This document shows, one piece after another, positions 19,433-26,452 of a stretch of DNA of 64,000 bases. Position 1 is the stretch's first letter. Each line of letters begins with the position of its first letter. The translations under genes and the position numbers were made by a program. Source of the stretch: Clostridia bacterium (GTDB lineage Bacteria; Bacillota; Clostridia; Christensenellales; Aristaeellaceae); assembly GCA_017534885.1 (NCBI GenBank), contig JAFXVR010000006.1, forward strand, positions 27,215 through 91,214, written 5' to 3'. A model generated the notes under the pieces. It had not been told where the DNA came from. It saw only the letters and a program-made list of their open reading frames with translations, and made no database searches.

Positions 19433-20509
19433 TCACCACCCGCTCGGCGACCAGATGATGTCAAAGGCGGCGGAGTTCTCGAGGTCTTCCATGAAGACGT
19501 CCGCAATCAGGCCGCTGGTGCCCTGGAGGTTGGTGAAGCGGTAGAGGGTGTAGATGAAGTAGCTCTTGCCGTCCTCGCCCTTGCCCAGGTTGCCCCGCAC
19601 CAGGAAGTCGTTGATGTGGCCATAGCGGTCGGCGTTGTACCAGTACTTGGCCCGCTTGCCGGTCTCGTTGAAGGTCAGGGTGCCGCTGTGCTTGTAGCTG
19701 CCCGTGTCGTACAGGTTGGCGCCGCTGCTGATCCGGGTTTCCTGCACCAGATAGCACACGATGCCCCGGCCCAGGGTCATGGTGGGGGTGATGCCGGTGA
19801 CGGTCTCGCCGTCATAGCCGGTGATGACGGGAACGGTGGTCACCTTGTTGGGGTCGGTGAGGCTGATCATGTCGGCCCGCACCCGGAAGCCGCCCGCCTC
19901 CAGCACCGCGCAGTCGTAATCGCTGCTGCAGGGGAAGTCCTCCGGGGAGAGGGTCACCTGCTCCATGTGCTTCAGGATGCGCCTCACCTCATTGCGCAGG
20001 GCCTTGGTCACATCGCTCAGGGCATCCGTGTAGTCCTCGGGATTGGAGAGGGGCCCCCGGACGTGCACCAACAGGCAGCGCTGCTCCCGGTTGTTTTTGC
20101 TCAGGTCGATCAGGGCCTCCACGTTAGGCGCGGTGTCCTCGCTCACCTTCTTTTTGGTGATCCGGTAGGCTTTGACCCGGTCGTCCTTCACGCCCAGACT
20201 GGTGATCTCGGTGTAATTCTCCAGGTAGCTGAAGGCCGCGCGGTTGCCCACCTCATAGCGGATGAAGCGGTCACTGACGGCCACCTCCGCCATATCCGTG
20301 AGGAAAAACAGCACCCTTGCGCTGGTGGGCAGGGGGAATTCGATGCGGTTGTGGCTGTTCTTGCTCTCGCTCCACTCCAGGCTGATCCGCGGGCAGGCGT
20401 CCTCGGGCACGGAGTCGTCCCAGTTGTATTCCAGGCGATCCGCCAAAGCGGCGCCAGCGCCCAGCGCTACGGCGAGGGCCAGCAGCAGGGCCAGCAAACG
20501 TTTGATCAT
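19433..20509 (-). CDS. Secreted protein of unknown function
   Basis: About 358 residues with a clear signal peptide (MIKRLLALLLALAVALGAGA) cleaved near ALA-DRL. The mature protein is mixed alpha/beta with no motif I can name; segments such as LSKNNREQRCLLVHVRGPL and TMTLGRGIVCYLVQETR suggest a folded extracellular domain. The ATG at 20509 is preferred over 20515 because AGGAG is then 7 nt away. It is the first gene of the three-gene exported-protein operon and has its own promoter. Confidence 0.72.
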   Translation of the reverse strand: MIKRLLALLLALAVALGAGAALADRLEYNWDDSVPEDACPRISLEWSESKNSHNRIEFPLPTSARVLFFLTDMAEVAVSDRFIRYEVGNRAAFSYLENYTEITSLGVKDDRVKAYRITKKKVSEDTAPNVEALIDLSKNNREQRCLLVHVRGPLSNPEDYTDALSDVTKALRNEVRRILKHMEQVTLSPEDFPCSSDYDCAVLEAGGFRVRADMISLTDPNKVTTVPVITGYDGETVTGITPTMTLGRGIVCYLVQETRISSGANLYDTGSYKHSGTLTFNETGKRAKYWYNADRYGHINDFLVRGNLGKGEDGKSYFIYTLYRFTNLQGTSGLIADVFMEDLENSAAFDIIWSPSGW

Positions 20510-20558
20510 GGTCATGCTCCTCTCATTATGTGAGTTCTGCGATGTTCTCCTGATCTGG

Positions 20559-20587
20559 ATTATACACGACCTTCCCCCGCTTTTCAA
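20559..20587 (-). promoter_or_regulatory. Promoter of the exported-protein operon
   Basis: TTGAAA (20587-20582), a 17-bp spacer and TATAAT (20564-20559) on the minus strand, about 50 bp upstream of the first gene. Confidence 0.8.
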
Positions 20588-20701
20588 GGGGCTGAAGGCA
20601 AAGCAGGGGAGAAGGCCGCAGGTTTCCCTGTTCATTTTCCCGCACCCGTCCAAAAAGACCGCGCCCAAAAAGACCGCCCCAAAAAGCCCCTCAAAACCCC
20701 C

Positions 20702-20729
20702 TTGCATTTCCCCTGAAATCTGCTATAAT
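20702..20729 (+). promoter_or_regulatory. Promoter of the rpsF-ssb-rpsR operon
   Basis: TTGCAT (20702-20707), a 16-bp spacer and TATAAT (20724-20729). The expected start near 20736 gives a leader of about 64 nt made almost wholly of the structured element at 20737-20775. Confidence 0.8.
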
Positions 20730-20736
20730 ACTTTCT

Positions 20737-20775
20737 TGGCACATCCTTGCGCTGTACGATAAGGATGCAGCGCCA
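20737..20775 (+). ncRNA. Structured leader of rpsF, candidate S6:S18 autoregulatory element
   Basis: Two perfect helices interleave: CATCCTT (20742-20748) with AAGGATG (20761-20767), and GCGCTG (20749-20754) with CAGCGC (20768-20773). They have pseudoknot topology, but with no nucleotides between strands at two junctions, so full formation of both is sterically doubtful. They may instead be alternative hairpins. The element ends about 10 nt before the GGAGGTG ribosome site. Leaders of bacterial rpsF-rpsR operons are known to bind the S6:S18 complex; that this is such a site is inferred from position. Confidence 0.55.
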
Positions 20776-20799
20776 TACGTCCATGAGGAGGTGAATCGT

Positions 20800-21291
20800 A
20801 TGAACAGGTATGAACTCACGATCATTCTCGACACGTCCCTGGAGGACAGCGACCGCAGCGCGGTGCTGGACAAGGTGACCGCTCTGATCACCGCGAAGGG
20901 CGGCGAGGTGGAGAAGGTCGACACCACCTGGGGCAAGCGCCGCTTGGCCTACGCGATCAATTACAAGACCGAGGGCTGGTACGTGCTGGTGACCTTCCAG
21001 GCGCCGACTGATCTTCCCCGCGAGATCGAACGTCAGCTGCGCATCAACGAGAACGTGCTGCGCTACATGACCGTCCGCGTGCTGGAGAAGAAGAGCAAGG
21101 TCAAGCCGAAGCCCGTGCCGGTGCGCGTGGCTCCCGCTGAAGCCCCCAAGGCCGAGGCTGTGGAAGCCGCCGCTGAGGCCGTCGCGGCTGAGGCTGAGGC
21201 TGCCGTCGAGGCCGCCGAGCCCGCCGCCGAGGCTGTGGAAGCCGCCGCTGAGGCCATTGAGGCCGCCGTGGAAGCCCCCGCCGCCGAGTGA
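20800..21291 (+). CDS. rpsF: Ribosomal protein bS6 with long Ala/Glu-rich tail
   Basis: The first ~100 residues are a standard bS6 (MNRYELTIILDTSLED, then DTTWGKRRLAYAINYKTEGW). The tail from about residue 115 is almost only Ala, Glu and Val and brings the protein to 163 residues, against 95-130 usually. The ATG at 20800 is the start, with GGAGGTG 5 nt upstream; a GTG at 20791 is part of that ribosome site. It is the first gene of rpsF-ssb-rpsR. Confidence 0.95.
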   Translation: MNRYELTIILDTSLEDSDRSAVLDKVTALITAKGGEVEKVDTTWGKRRLAYAINYKTEGWYVLVTFQAPTDLPREIERQLRINENVLRYMTVRVLEKKSKVKPKPVPVRVAPAEAPKAEAVEAAAEAVAAEAEAAVEAAEPAAEAVEAAAEAIEAAVEAPAAE

Positions 21292-21301
21292 GGAGTCAGA
21301 C

Positions 21302-21754
21302 ATGAACAAACTCACCATTATCGGCAACGTCACCCATGACCCTGAACTCCGCACCGCCAATACCGCCAATGGCCCTGTGTCGGTCTGCTCCTTCAGCGTC
21401 GCGGTCAACAGCCGCCGCCGGACGCAGAACGGCCAGGAAGAGACGACCTTCTTCCGCTGCACCGCGTGGCGGCAGCAGGCCGAGACCATTGCGAAGTATG
21501 TGCGCAAGGGGAACAAGATTTTCGTTGTCGGCCCGGTTACCGGCCGCAGCTATCAGGGAAATGACGGCGTCGTCCGCTACAACCTTGAGGTGCAGGTTGA
21601 GGATTTTGAATTCCTGACCCCCAAGAGCGATGGCACCGGCGTGACCGGGATGAACAGTGCCGCTCCCGTGTCCGCGCCCCAGGCCGCGCCCGCTGCGCCC
21701 ACCGCGCAGAACAACGGCTTTACCGCCGTGGACAGTGATGAATTGCCGTTCTGA
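21302..21754 (+). CDS. ssb: Single-stranded DNA-binding protein
   Basis: 150 residues: an N-terminal OB fold (MNKLTIIGNVTHDPELR, then TTFFRCTAWRQQAETIAKYV), a Pro/Ala-rich linker and the acidic tip DSDELPF that binds replication and repair partners. It starts 10 bp after rpsF with GAGGAG upstream and lies between rpsF and rpsR, the common bacterial arrangement. Confidence 0.96.
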   Translation: MNKLTIIGNVTHDPELRTANTANGPVSVCSFSVAVNSRRRTQNGQEETTFFRCTAWRQQAETIAKYVRKGNKIFVVGPVTGRSYQGNDGVVRYNLEVQVEDFEFLTPKSDGTGVTGMNSAAPVSAPQAAPAAPTAQNNGFTAVDSDELPF

Positions 21755-21788
21755 GGACGGTATCCGAGATTGAAAGGAGGGCCTTCCT

Positions 21789-22046
21789 ATGTCTGAGGCT
21801 CGCGAAGAGAGGAGACCGCGCCCGCGCAACGGCCGCCGTCCGCGCCGCAAGGTCTGCAGCTTCTGTGTGGACAAGATTCCGTATATTGACTATAAGGACG
21901 TCAACCGTCTGCGCCGCTTCATCAACGAGCGGGGCAAGATCCTGCCCTGCCGCATGACCGGCAACTGTGCCAAGCATCAGCGTCAGCTCAGCGAGGCGAT
22001 CAAGCGCGCCCGCATCATTGCGCTGCTGCCCTACACCGCCGAGTAA
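21789..22046 (+). CDS. rpsR: Ribosomal protein bS18, four-cysteine form
   Basis: 85 residues, with the conserved [19 protein letters not shown] core and the [21 protein letters not shown]-terminus that binds S6 and 16S rRNA. It carries CSFC and CRMTGNC, so it has four Cys that could bind zinc, unlike the cysteine-poor form of Bacillus. AAAGGAGG precedes the ATG. It is the last gene of the operon, followed by a strong terminator. Confidence 0.96.
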   Translation: MSEAREERRPRPRNGRRPRRKVCSFCVDKIPYIDYKDVNRLRRFINERGKILPCRMTGNCAKHQRQLSEAIKRARIIALLPYTAE

Positions 22047-22052
22047 TTTGGC

Positions 22053-22092
22053 CGCGCCTCTGATATTGCTCAGAGGCGCGTTTCTGTTTTTG
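22053..22092 (+). terminator. Terminator of rpsF-ssb-rpsR
   Basis: GCGCCTCTGA, a 6-nt loop and TCAGAGGCGC form a perfect 10-bp stem, followed by GTTTCTGTTTTT. Confidence 0.88.
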
Positions 22093-22095
22093 GCG

Positions 22096-22165
22096 CAGGG
22101 GTTTCGCCTCTGCGGAGGCGACCAGGGGGGCTTTGCGGTCGCCCCCCTGGACCCCCTTCGCGCCG
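22096..22165. repeat. Intergenic paired-hairpin element, copy B2
   Basis: Hairpin 1 is GCCTC-TGCG-GAGGC. Hairpin 2 is CCAGGGGGGC paired with GCCCCCCTGG. Both differ in sequence from the other B copies but keep pairing through changes on both arms. The flanks CAGGGG and CCCCCTT can form an outer stem. It lies after the rpsR terminator. The remaining ~130 bp up to 22296 is AT-rich and shows no further clear signal. Confidence 0.75.
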
Positions 22166-22296
22166 CATCCCTTTACTTGATTCGGTTTTGCTTGTTTCGA
22201 CTTACTCGTTTCATTTCGTTATTTGATTCTCGTGTAAAGTCCCTGAGATCTTTACATGTTTGTGACTGCTTCAAAGAGTCGTTTCAGGAGGCATTC

Positions 22297-22788
22297 ATGT
22301 CGGACGCGGTGAAGGCGGCGCGGGCGGTTTTGGGGGATGTGACGCCGCTCTGGCGGGACTGCGGGGCGGGGTGCGGCGCGGCCTGCTGCGCTTCGCTGCC
22401 GGGGGAGGAGACGGGGATGCTGCTCTTTCCCGGGGAGGCGGAGATGTACCGGGAGGCGCCGGGCTTCCGGGTGGAGGCGGCGGCGCAGGGCGCGCTGCTG
22501 ATCTGCCCGGGGACGTGCCGCCGGGAGGAGCGGCCCCTTTCCTGCCGCCTGTTTCCGCTGCTGCCCCTGCTGCGGGAGGACGCCATCCGCGTGGCGATGG
22601 ACGCCCGGGCCAGGGCGGTCTGCCCCCTGGCGCGGCAGGGGGTAAAAGCGCTGCGGGAGGACTTTGTGGAGGCGGTGCGCGCCGCCGGGCGTCTGCTGGC
22701 GGAAGAGGAGGAAAGCCGGGCCTTTCTGCTGCGGCTGACCCGGGAGCAGGATGAGTGGAAGGCTCTGCGCCGGACGTTGGGAGGATGA
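22297..22788 (+). CDS. Cysteine-cluster protein, YkgJ-like
   Basis: 163 residues. The N-terminal part carries the zinc- or iron-binding cluster WRDCGAGCGAACC, and a distal cluster CPGTCRREERPLSCRLFP. This is the pattern of the YkgJ/Fe-S-oxidoreductase-like cysteine-cluster family, whose biochemical role is not established. AGGAGGC precedes the ATG. The methyltransferase at 22792 starts 3 bp after the stop, so the two are co-translated. Confidence 0.7.
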   Translation: MSDAVKAARAVLGDVTPLWRDCGAGCGAACCASLPGEETGMLLFPGEAEMYREAPGFRVEAAAQGALLICPGTCRREERPLSCRLFPLLPLLREDAIRVAMDARARAVCPLARQGVKALREDFVEAVRAAGRLLAEEEESRAFLLRLTREQDEWKALRRTLGG

Positions 22789-22791
22789 AGC

Positions 22792-24018
22792 ATGTTTGAG
22801 CGAACCGAGGTCAGCCGTCTGGTGATCGGCAGCGGGCGGGACGAGCTGCTCTGCCTGGACGTTTCCCTGCCCCAGGACGCGCTGGCGGCCCATCAGGGGA
22901 AGGCCCAGTTTGTGTACATGGATCCGCCCTTCCTCACCGGGGACACTTTCGCCCTGCGCCGGCCCTTCGGCACCACCGGCTGGGAAAAGGGCAAGCCCAT
23001 GGTTCAGACGGGCGGCTTCAGCGACCGCGCCAGCGATCCCGAGGCCTATTACGCCATGCTGAAGGGGCTGATCACCACCGCCCGCGGCCTGCTGCGCCCC
23101 GAGGGCCTGTTCGCCCTGCACCTGGACTGGCGCGCCTCCGCCCGGGCGAGGCTGCTGTGCGAGGAGATCTTCGGGCCCAATCAGTTCCTCAACGAGCTGA
23201 TCTGGAGCTACGAGAGCGGCGGACGGGCCAAGCGCTGGTTCAGCCGCAAGCATGACACCATCCTCCTCTTCGCCGCCGACGCCGGCCGCTACCGCTTCAG
23301 CCTGGACAAGGTGCCCATTCCCCGCACCGAGGCCCGACACAATCACCTGAAGCGCCGCGTGGACGAGAACGGCCGGGCCTACGGCGCCATCACCGTGGGT
23401 GGCAAGGAATACCGCTATTACGACGACGAGCCCACCTATCCGGGGGACGTGTGGACGGACATCAGCCACCTGCAGCAGCGCGACCCTGAGCGCACCGGCT
23501 GGCCCACCCAGAAGCCCCTCCGCCTGATGGAGCGGCTGATGCTGCCCACCGTCACCACCCGCGACCTGGCGGTGGAGCTCTGCTGCGGCTCCGGCTCCTG
23601 CCTGGCTGCCGCCCGCGCCTTAGGCTGCCATTTTGTGGGCTGTGACCTGGCCCCGGAGGCCATCTCCGTCTCCGTCCACCGCCTGCAGAAGGATCTGAGC
23701 GTCACCTGCCCCCAGACCGCCGATCAGGCCGCCCTCTACGGCGGTGTCCACGGCGGCATGATGCTGCTGACAGGCCTCGACGCCCCCCACCCCGCCTGGC
23801 CCCGGGGCTGCAGCGGCCTGGACGCCATCGAGAGCTGGGCCTGCGGCCGCCTCACCCCTGACGGCGTCCTCCGCGCCTTTGAGCTGCTCCGCCGCACCCG
23901 CTCCACCCCCGACATCCAGCCCATGTCCCTCCTTCCCCCCGGCCCCGGCGTCCCCGCCGTCTGGTGCTTCGATGCCGCCGGACGTGCGATGGCCTTCAGG
24001 TGGACGGGGGAGGAGTGA
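22792..24018 (+). CDS. Solitary DNA methyltransferase (N4-C/N6-A, beta-type)
   Basis: 408 residues. Catalytic motif IV DPPF is at residues 44-47 (YMDPPF), ahead of the AdoMet-binding motif (AVELCCGSGSCLAAARALGC, about 260-280). That motif order defines beta-class amino-methyltransferases. GWPTQKPLRLMERL is the conserved segment before motif I. Motif I reads CCGSGS instead of the common FxGSGT. Residues about 330-408 are a C-terminal extension without a recognised domain. No restriction endonuclease gene lies within reach, so it is an orphan enzyme here. The specificity cannot be read from sequence. Confidence 0.88.
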   Translation: MFERTEVSRLVIGSGRDELLCLDVSLPQDALAAHQGKAQFVYMDPPFLTGDTFALRRPFGTTGWEKGKPMVQTGGFSDRASDPEAYYAMLKGLITTARGLLRPEGLFALHLDWRASARARLLCEEIFGPNQFLNELIWSYESGGRAKRWFSRKHDTILLFAADAGRYRFSLDKVPIPRTEARHNHLKRRVDENGRAYGAITVGGKEYRYYDDEPTYPGDVWTDISHLQQRDPERTGWPTQKPLRLMERLMLPTVTTRDLAVELCCGSGSCLAAARALGCHFVGCDLAPEAISVSVHRLQKDLSVTCPQTADQAALYGGVHGGMMLLTGLDAPHPAWPRGCSGLDAIESWACGRLTPDGVLRAFELLRRTRSTPDIQPMSLLPPGPGVPAVWCFDAAGRAMAFRWTGEE

Positions 24019-24032
24019 AGGGGAAGACAATG

Positions 24033-24070
24033 AAAAAAGGCTCCCCCTGGTGTTTGGATGGGGAGCCTTT
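24033..24070. terminator. Bidirectional terminator between convergent genes
   Basis: AAAAAAGGCTCCCC pairs with GGGGAGCCTTT across a 13-nt loop. It can end both the methyltransferase gene (+) and the ATPase gene (-). Confidence 0.85.
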
Positions 24071-24083
24071 GGAATGGGTTCGC

Positions 24084-25394
24084 TCACAGATCAATCGCTG
24101 ATTCGTCCAGCAGAAACTGTTCGATGCCCATGTACACGATGCCCTTTTCATCGCGCCAGGGCAGGATGTCATCCTTCACAATGACCATCTTCCGGAAGGA
24201 ATCGCCGATGCGCTTCAGGGAATTGATCTCCTGTTCCCGCTTGGCCGGATCATCCAGATGAAGCGCCGACTGAATGTAATACCGCTGCTGACCCTTCCCG
24301 GCGACAAAATCCACCTCCAGCTGAAGGCGAACCTTCCGCTCCTTTCCGCCTTCATCCGCCGTCTTGCCGGAATAGCTGACGATGCCCACATCCACATTGA
24401 AGCCGCGGCGGATCAGCTCGTTGTAGATGATGTTTTCCATGATGTGCGTCTCTTCCGTCTGGCGGAAATTGAGACGGGCGTTCCGCAGACCGATGTCGCC
24501 GAAGTAGTATTTCAGCGGCGTGTCGAAATAGGCCGCGCCCCTGATGCCGTACCGCCGCGCGCAGTCAATCACATAGGCTTCCCTGAAATACTCCAGATAG
24601 CGGCTGATGGTGGTGTGGGTCACCGCCATCTTTTTTTCGGAGCGGAAACGGTTTTCCAGCTTGGACGGATTGGTCAGCGACCCGATGGCCGACGAGACAA
24701 AGTCCAGCAGAACATCCAGCACCTCCTGGTCGTTCCGGATGCCGTTCCGCTCCACAATGTCCCGGAGGTAGGTCTCCTCAAAGAGCTGCTTCAGATAGCG
24801 GCTCTTCTCCTCGGGCGTTTCAAGCTGAAGCACATAGGGCATCCCGCCGAAAACGCAGTAGTCCCGCCATGCGTGCGCCTTGTCCGGGCAGGCCTCCCTG
24901 AATTCGGCGTAGGAGAGCGGATGCAGGTGGATTTCATCCCCCCTGTCGCGGAACTGGGTGAGCACGTCCTTCGAGAGCATCCGCGAATTGCTGCCGGTGA
25001 CATAGAGATCCACGTTCGGGATCTTCATCAGGCCGAGAAGGGTGTCAATGAAGGTGACCTTCTGGCCCGAATCCCCCAGGTAAGGATTGGGAATTTCCTC
25101 GCAGAACTGCACCTCGTCGATGAAAATGTAGTATCGCTGATCCGTCTCCGCGATGCGCTTCCGGATGAAGGCGTCCAGCTCGAAGGGGTTTCTGTACCGG
25201 ACATTGCCGATCTCATCCAGGGCCAGCTCTACAATCTGCTCCCCGTGGACGCCGTCGGAGAGCAGGTAATCCCTGTAGATTTCGGACAGCAGGTAGGATT
25301 TCCCGCAGCGACGGATGCCTGTGATGATCTTGACCCTGCCGTTGTCCCTGTGCCTGATGAGTTCCCTCAGGTATTGATCCCGCTGAATCCGCAT
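24084..25394 (-). CDS. DUF4143-family AAA ATPase
   Basis: 436 residues. Walker A GIRRCGKS is at about 26-33 and the Walker B strand YYIFIDEVQF near 90. An arginine-rich sensor region follows (YVTGSNSRMLSKD), then the C-terminal DUF4143 part (YYFGDIGLRNARLNFRQTEE) with a nuclease-fold-like LEVDFVAG segment. The start at 25394 gives the family N-terminus MRIQRDQYLREL and has a G-rich ribosome site. Such ATPases are common, sporadically distributed and of unknown substrate. The promoter is enclosed by two 40-bp palindromes, suggesting dedicated regulation. A short terminator separates it from the convergent methyltransferase. Confidence 0.88.
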   Translation of the reverse strand: MRIQRDQYLRELIRHRDNGRVKIITGIRRCGKSYLLSEIYRDYLLSDGVHGEQIVELALDEIGNVRYRNPFELDAFIRKRIAETDQRYYIFIDEVQFCEEIPNPYLGDSGQKVTFIDTLLGLMKIPNVDLYVTGSNSRMLSKDVLTQFRDRGDEIHLHPLSYAEFREACPDKAHAWRDYCVFGGMPYVLQLETPEEKSRYLKQLFEETYLRDIVERNGIRNDQEVLDVLLDFVSSAIGSLTNPSKLENRFRSEKKMAVTHTTISRYLEYFREAYVIDCARRYGIRGAAYFDTPLKYYFGDIGLRNARLNFRQTEETHIMENIIYNELIRRGFNVDVGIVSYSGKTADEGGKERKVRLQLEVDFVAGKGQQRYYIQSALHLDDPAKREQEINSLKRIGDSFRKMVIVKDDILPWRDEKGIVYMGIEQFLLDESAIDL

Positions 25395-25445
25395 ACCCCG
25401 CCCCCGTCCTTTCCGCGCCGGCGCTCCGTCCGCCCTGTCCTCTCC

Positions 25446-25485
25446 TGCGAACAATTTCTGCACCCAGGTGCACTTTTTGTTCGCA
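25446..25485. promoter_or_regulatory. 40-bp palindrome, promoter-proximal copy
   Basis: TGCGAACAA (25446-25454) and TTGTTCGCA (25477-25485) form the outer arms, and TGCACC-CA-GGTGCA the inner arms. It lies just downstream of the -10 box of the DUF4143 gene, where a bound protein would block transcription and the transcript would form a hairpin. Confidence 0.8.
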
Positions 25486-25488
25486 GAC

Positions 25489-25518
25489 AGTATACCCCAT
25501 CCCCCTACCCCCCGTCAA
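25489..25518 (-). promoter_or_regulatory. Promoter of the DUF4143 ATPase gene
   Basis: TTGACG (25518-25513), an 18-bp G-rich spacer and TATACT (25494-25489) on the minus strand. It is enclosed by the palindromes at 25446 and 25523. Confidence 0.75.
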
Positions 25519-25522
25519 CCCC

Positions 25523-25562
25523 TGCGAACAATTTCTGCACCCAGGCGCACTTTTTGTTTGCA
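25523..25562. promoter_or_regulatory. 40-bp palindrome, promoter-distal copy
   Basis: It is almost identical to the copy at 25446: TGCGAACAA (25523-25531), inner TGCACCCAGGCGCA, and TTGTTTGCA (25554-25562). It lies directly upstream of the -35 box. The two copies start 77 bp apart. Confidence 0.8.
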
Positions 25563-25566
25563 GCCT

Positions 25567-25628
25567 CACCTCCAACCTTCTCCCTTCAACCTCCAACCTC
25601 AGCCGCCCAGCTCAGCTAACAGCTAAAA
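25567..25628. repeat. Heptanucleotide repeat array
   Basis: Degenerate 7-bp units ACCTCCA, ACCTTCT, CCCTTCA, ACCTCCA, ACCTCAG are followed after a short spacer by AGCTA, ACAGCTA, AAAGC. The same two unit types recur together at 51868-51948 and, reversed, at 56640-56722. Confidence 0.7.
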
Positions 25629-25636
25629 GCCCCCCA

Positions 25637-25665
25637 TTGCCTCTCCCCCCAAAACCTGCTATACT
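25637..25665 (+). promoter_or_regulatory. Promoter of the Nudix gene
   Basis: TTGCCT (25637-25642), a 17-bp spacer and TATACT (25660-25665). The start codon is 24 bp further on, so the leader is very short. Confidence 0.7.
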
Positions 25666-25688
25666 CTCCTCAGCGGAGGCGATTGGCG

Positions 25689-26225
25689 ATGGAAATCTTT
25701 GATCTGTACACGGCGGAGCGGGAGAAGACGGGCAAGACGATGGTCCGGGGGGAGCGGACGCCGGAGGGGTATTACCGGCTGGTGGTGCACGTCTGCGTCT
25801 TTGACGGGGCGGGGCGGATGCTGATCCAGCAGCGGCAGCCCTTCAAGCGCGGCTGGGCCAACCTGTGGGACATCACGGTGGGCGGCTGCGCGGTGGCCGG
25901 GGACTCCAGCCGGGCCGCGGCGGAGCGGGAGACCCGGGAGGAGCTGGGGCTGGACATCGACCTGAGCGATGTGCGCCCGACCCTGACCCTCCACTGGGAG
26001 CACGGCTTTGACGACTACTATGTGCTGACCCGGGATGTCGACCCCCGCGCGCTTCGGCTTCAGCCGGAGGAAGTGCAGGCCGTGCGCTGGGCCAGCCGGG
26101 ACGAGATCATCGAAATGATCGACGGCGGCCTGTTCATCCCCTATGAGAAGAGCCTGATTGACCTGCTGTTCAGCCGGAGAAATCACCGGAGCGCCCACAC
26201 GCGGCCGGATTGGACGGGAGGCTGA
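25689..26225 (+). CDS. Nudix hydrolase
   Basis: 178 residues with a complete Nudix box (GGCAVAGDSSRAAAERETRE followed by ELGLDI), the metal-binding pyrophosphatase motif. The N-terminus (EIFDLYTAEREKTGKTMVRG) and LIQQRQPFKRGWANLWD resemble the isopentenyl-diphosphate-isomerase-like Nudix subgroup, but the substrate cannot be assigned. The ATG at 25689 has GGAGG 9 nt upstream. A truncated acetyltransferase gene follows 1 bp after the stop. Confidence 0.9.
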   Translation: MEIFDLYTAEREKTGKTMVRGERTPEGYYRLVVHVCVFDGAGRMLIQQRQPFKRGWANLWDITVGGCAVAGDSSRAAAERETREELGLDIDLSDVRPTLTLHWEHGFDDYYVLTRDVDPRALRLQPEEVQAVRWASRDEIIEMIDGGLFIPYEKSLIDLLFSRRNHRSAHTRPDWTGG

Positions 26226-26226
26226 A

Positions 26227-26337
26227 ATGGAACTGCGGAAACTCAACCCGGAGGACGCTGCCGCCCAGTGGGCGTACACCAGCGCCCTGCCTCCGGATGA
26301 AAACGGGCTGACGAACCCGTACCACGGCGTTTCTTAA
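26227..26337 (+). pseudogene. Truncated GNAT acetyltransferase
   Basis: Only 36 codons remain (MELRKLNPEDAAAQWAYTSA, then LPPDENGLTNPYHGVS) before a TAA. The sequence matches the N-terminus of a GNAT protein, but the acetyl-CoA-binding core is missing. It starts one base after the Nudix stop, so it was probably the next gene of that operon. The ~115 bp that follow show no coding continuation. Confidence 0.6.
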
Positions 26338-26452
26338 GAGCAGCGATCAAAAAGCCCGCCCTGGAGGACGGACTGAAGCGCTCCCCAAGTCAGGCGCATA
26401 AATGAAAGATTGAGCGTAAAGGGCAGCACACCGTGCAGAAAGGAGCAGCATC

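Noticed and set aside
20742..20773. A full H-type pseudoknot in the rpsF leader
   Set aside because: Both helices are perfect, but there are no linker bases at two junctions, so I list them as competing or partly opened helices.
22053..22165. Element B2 as the rpsR terminator
   Set aside because: A separate 10-bp stem with a T-rich tail lies immediately before it and explains termination.
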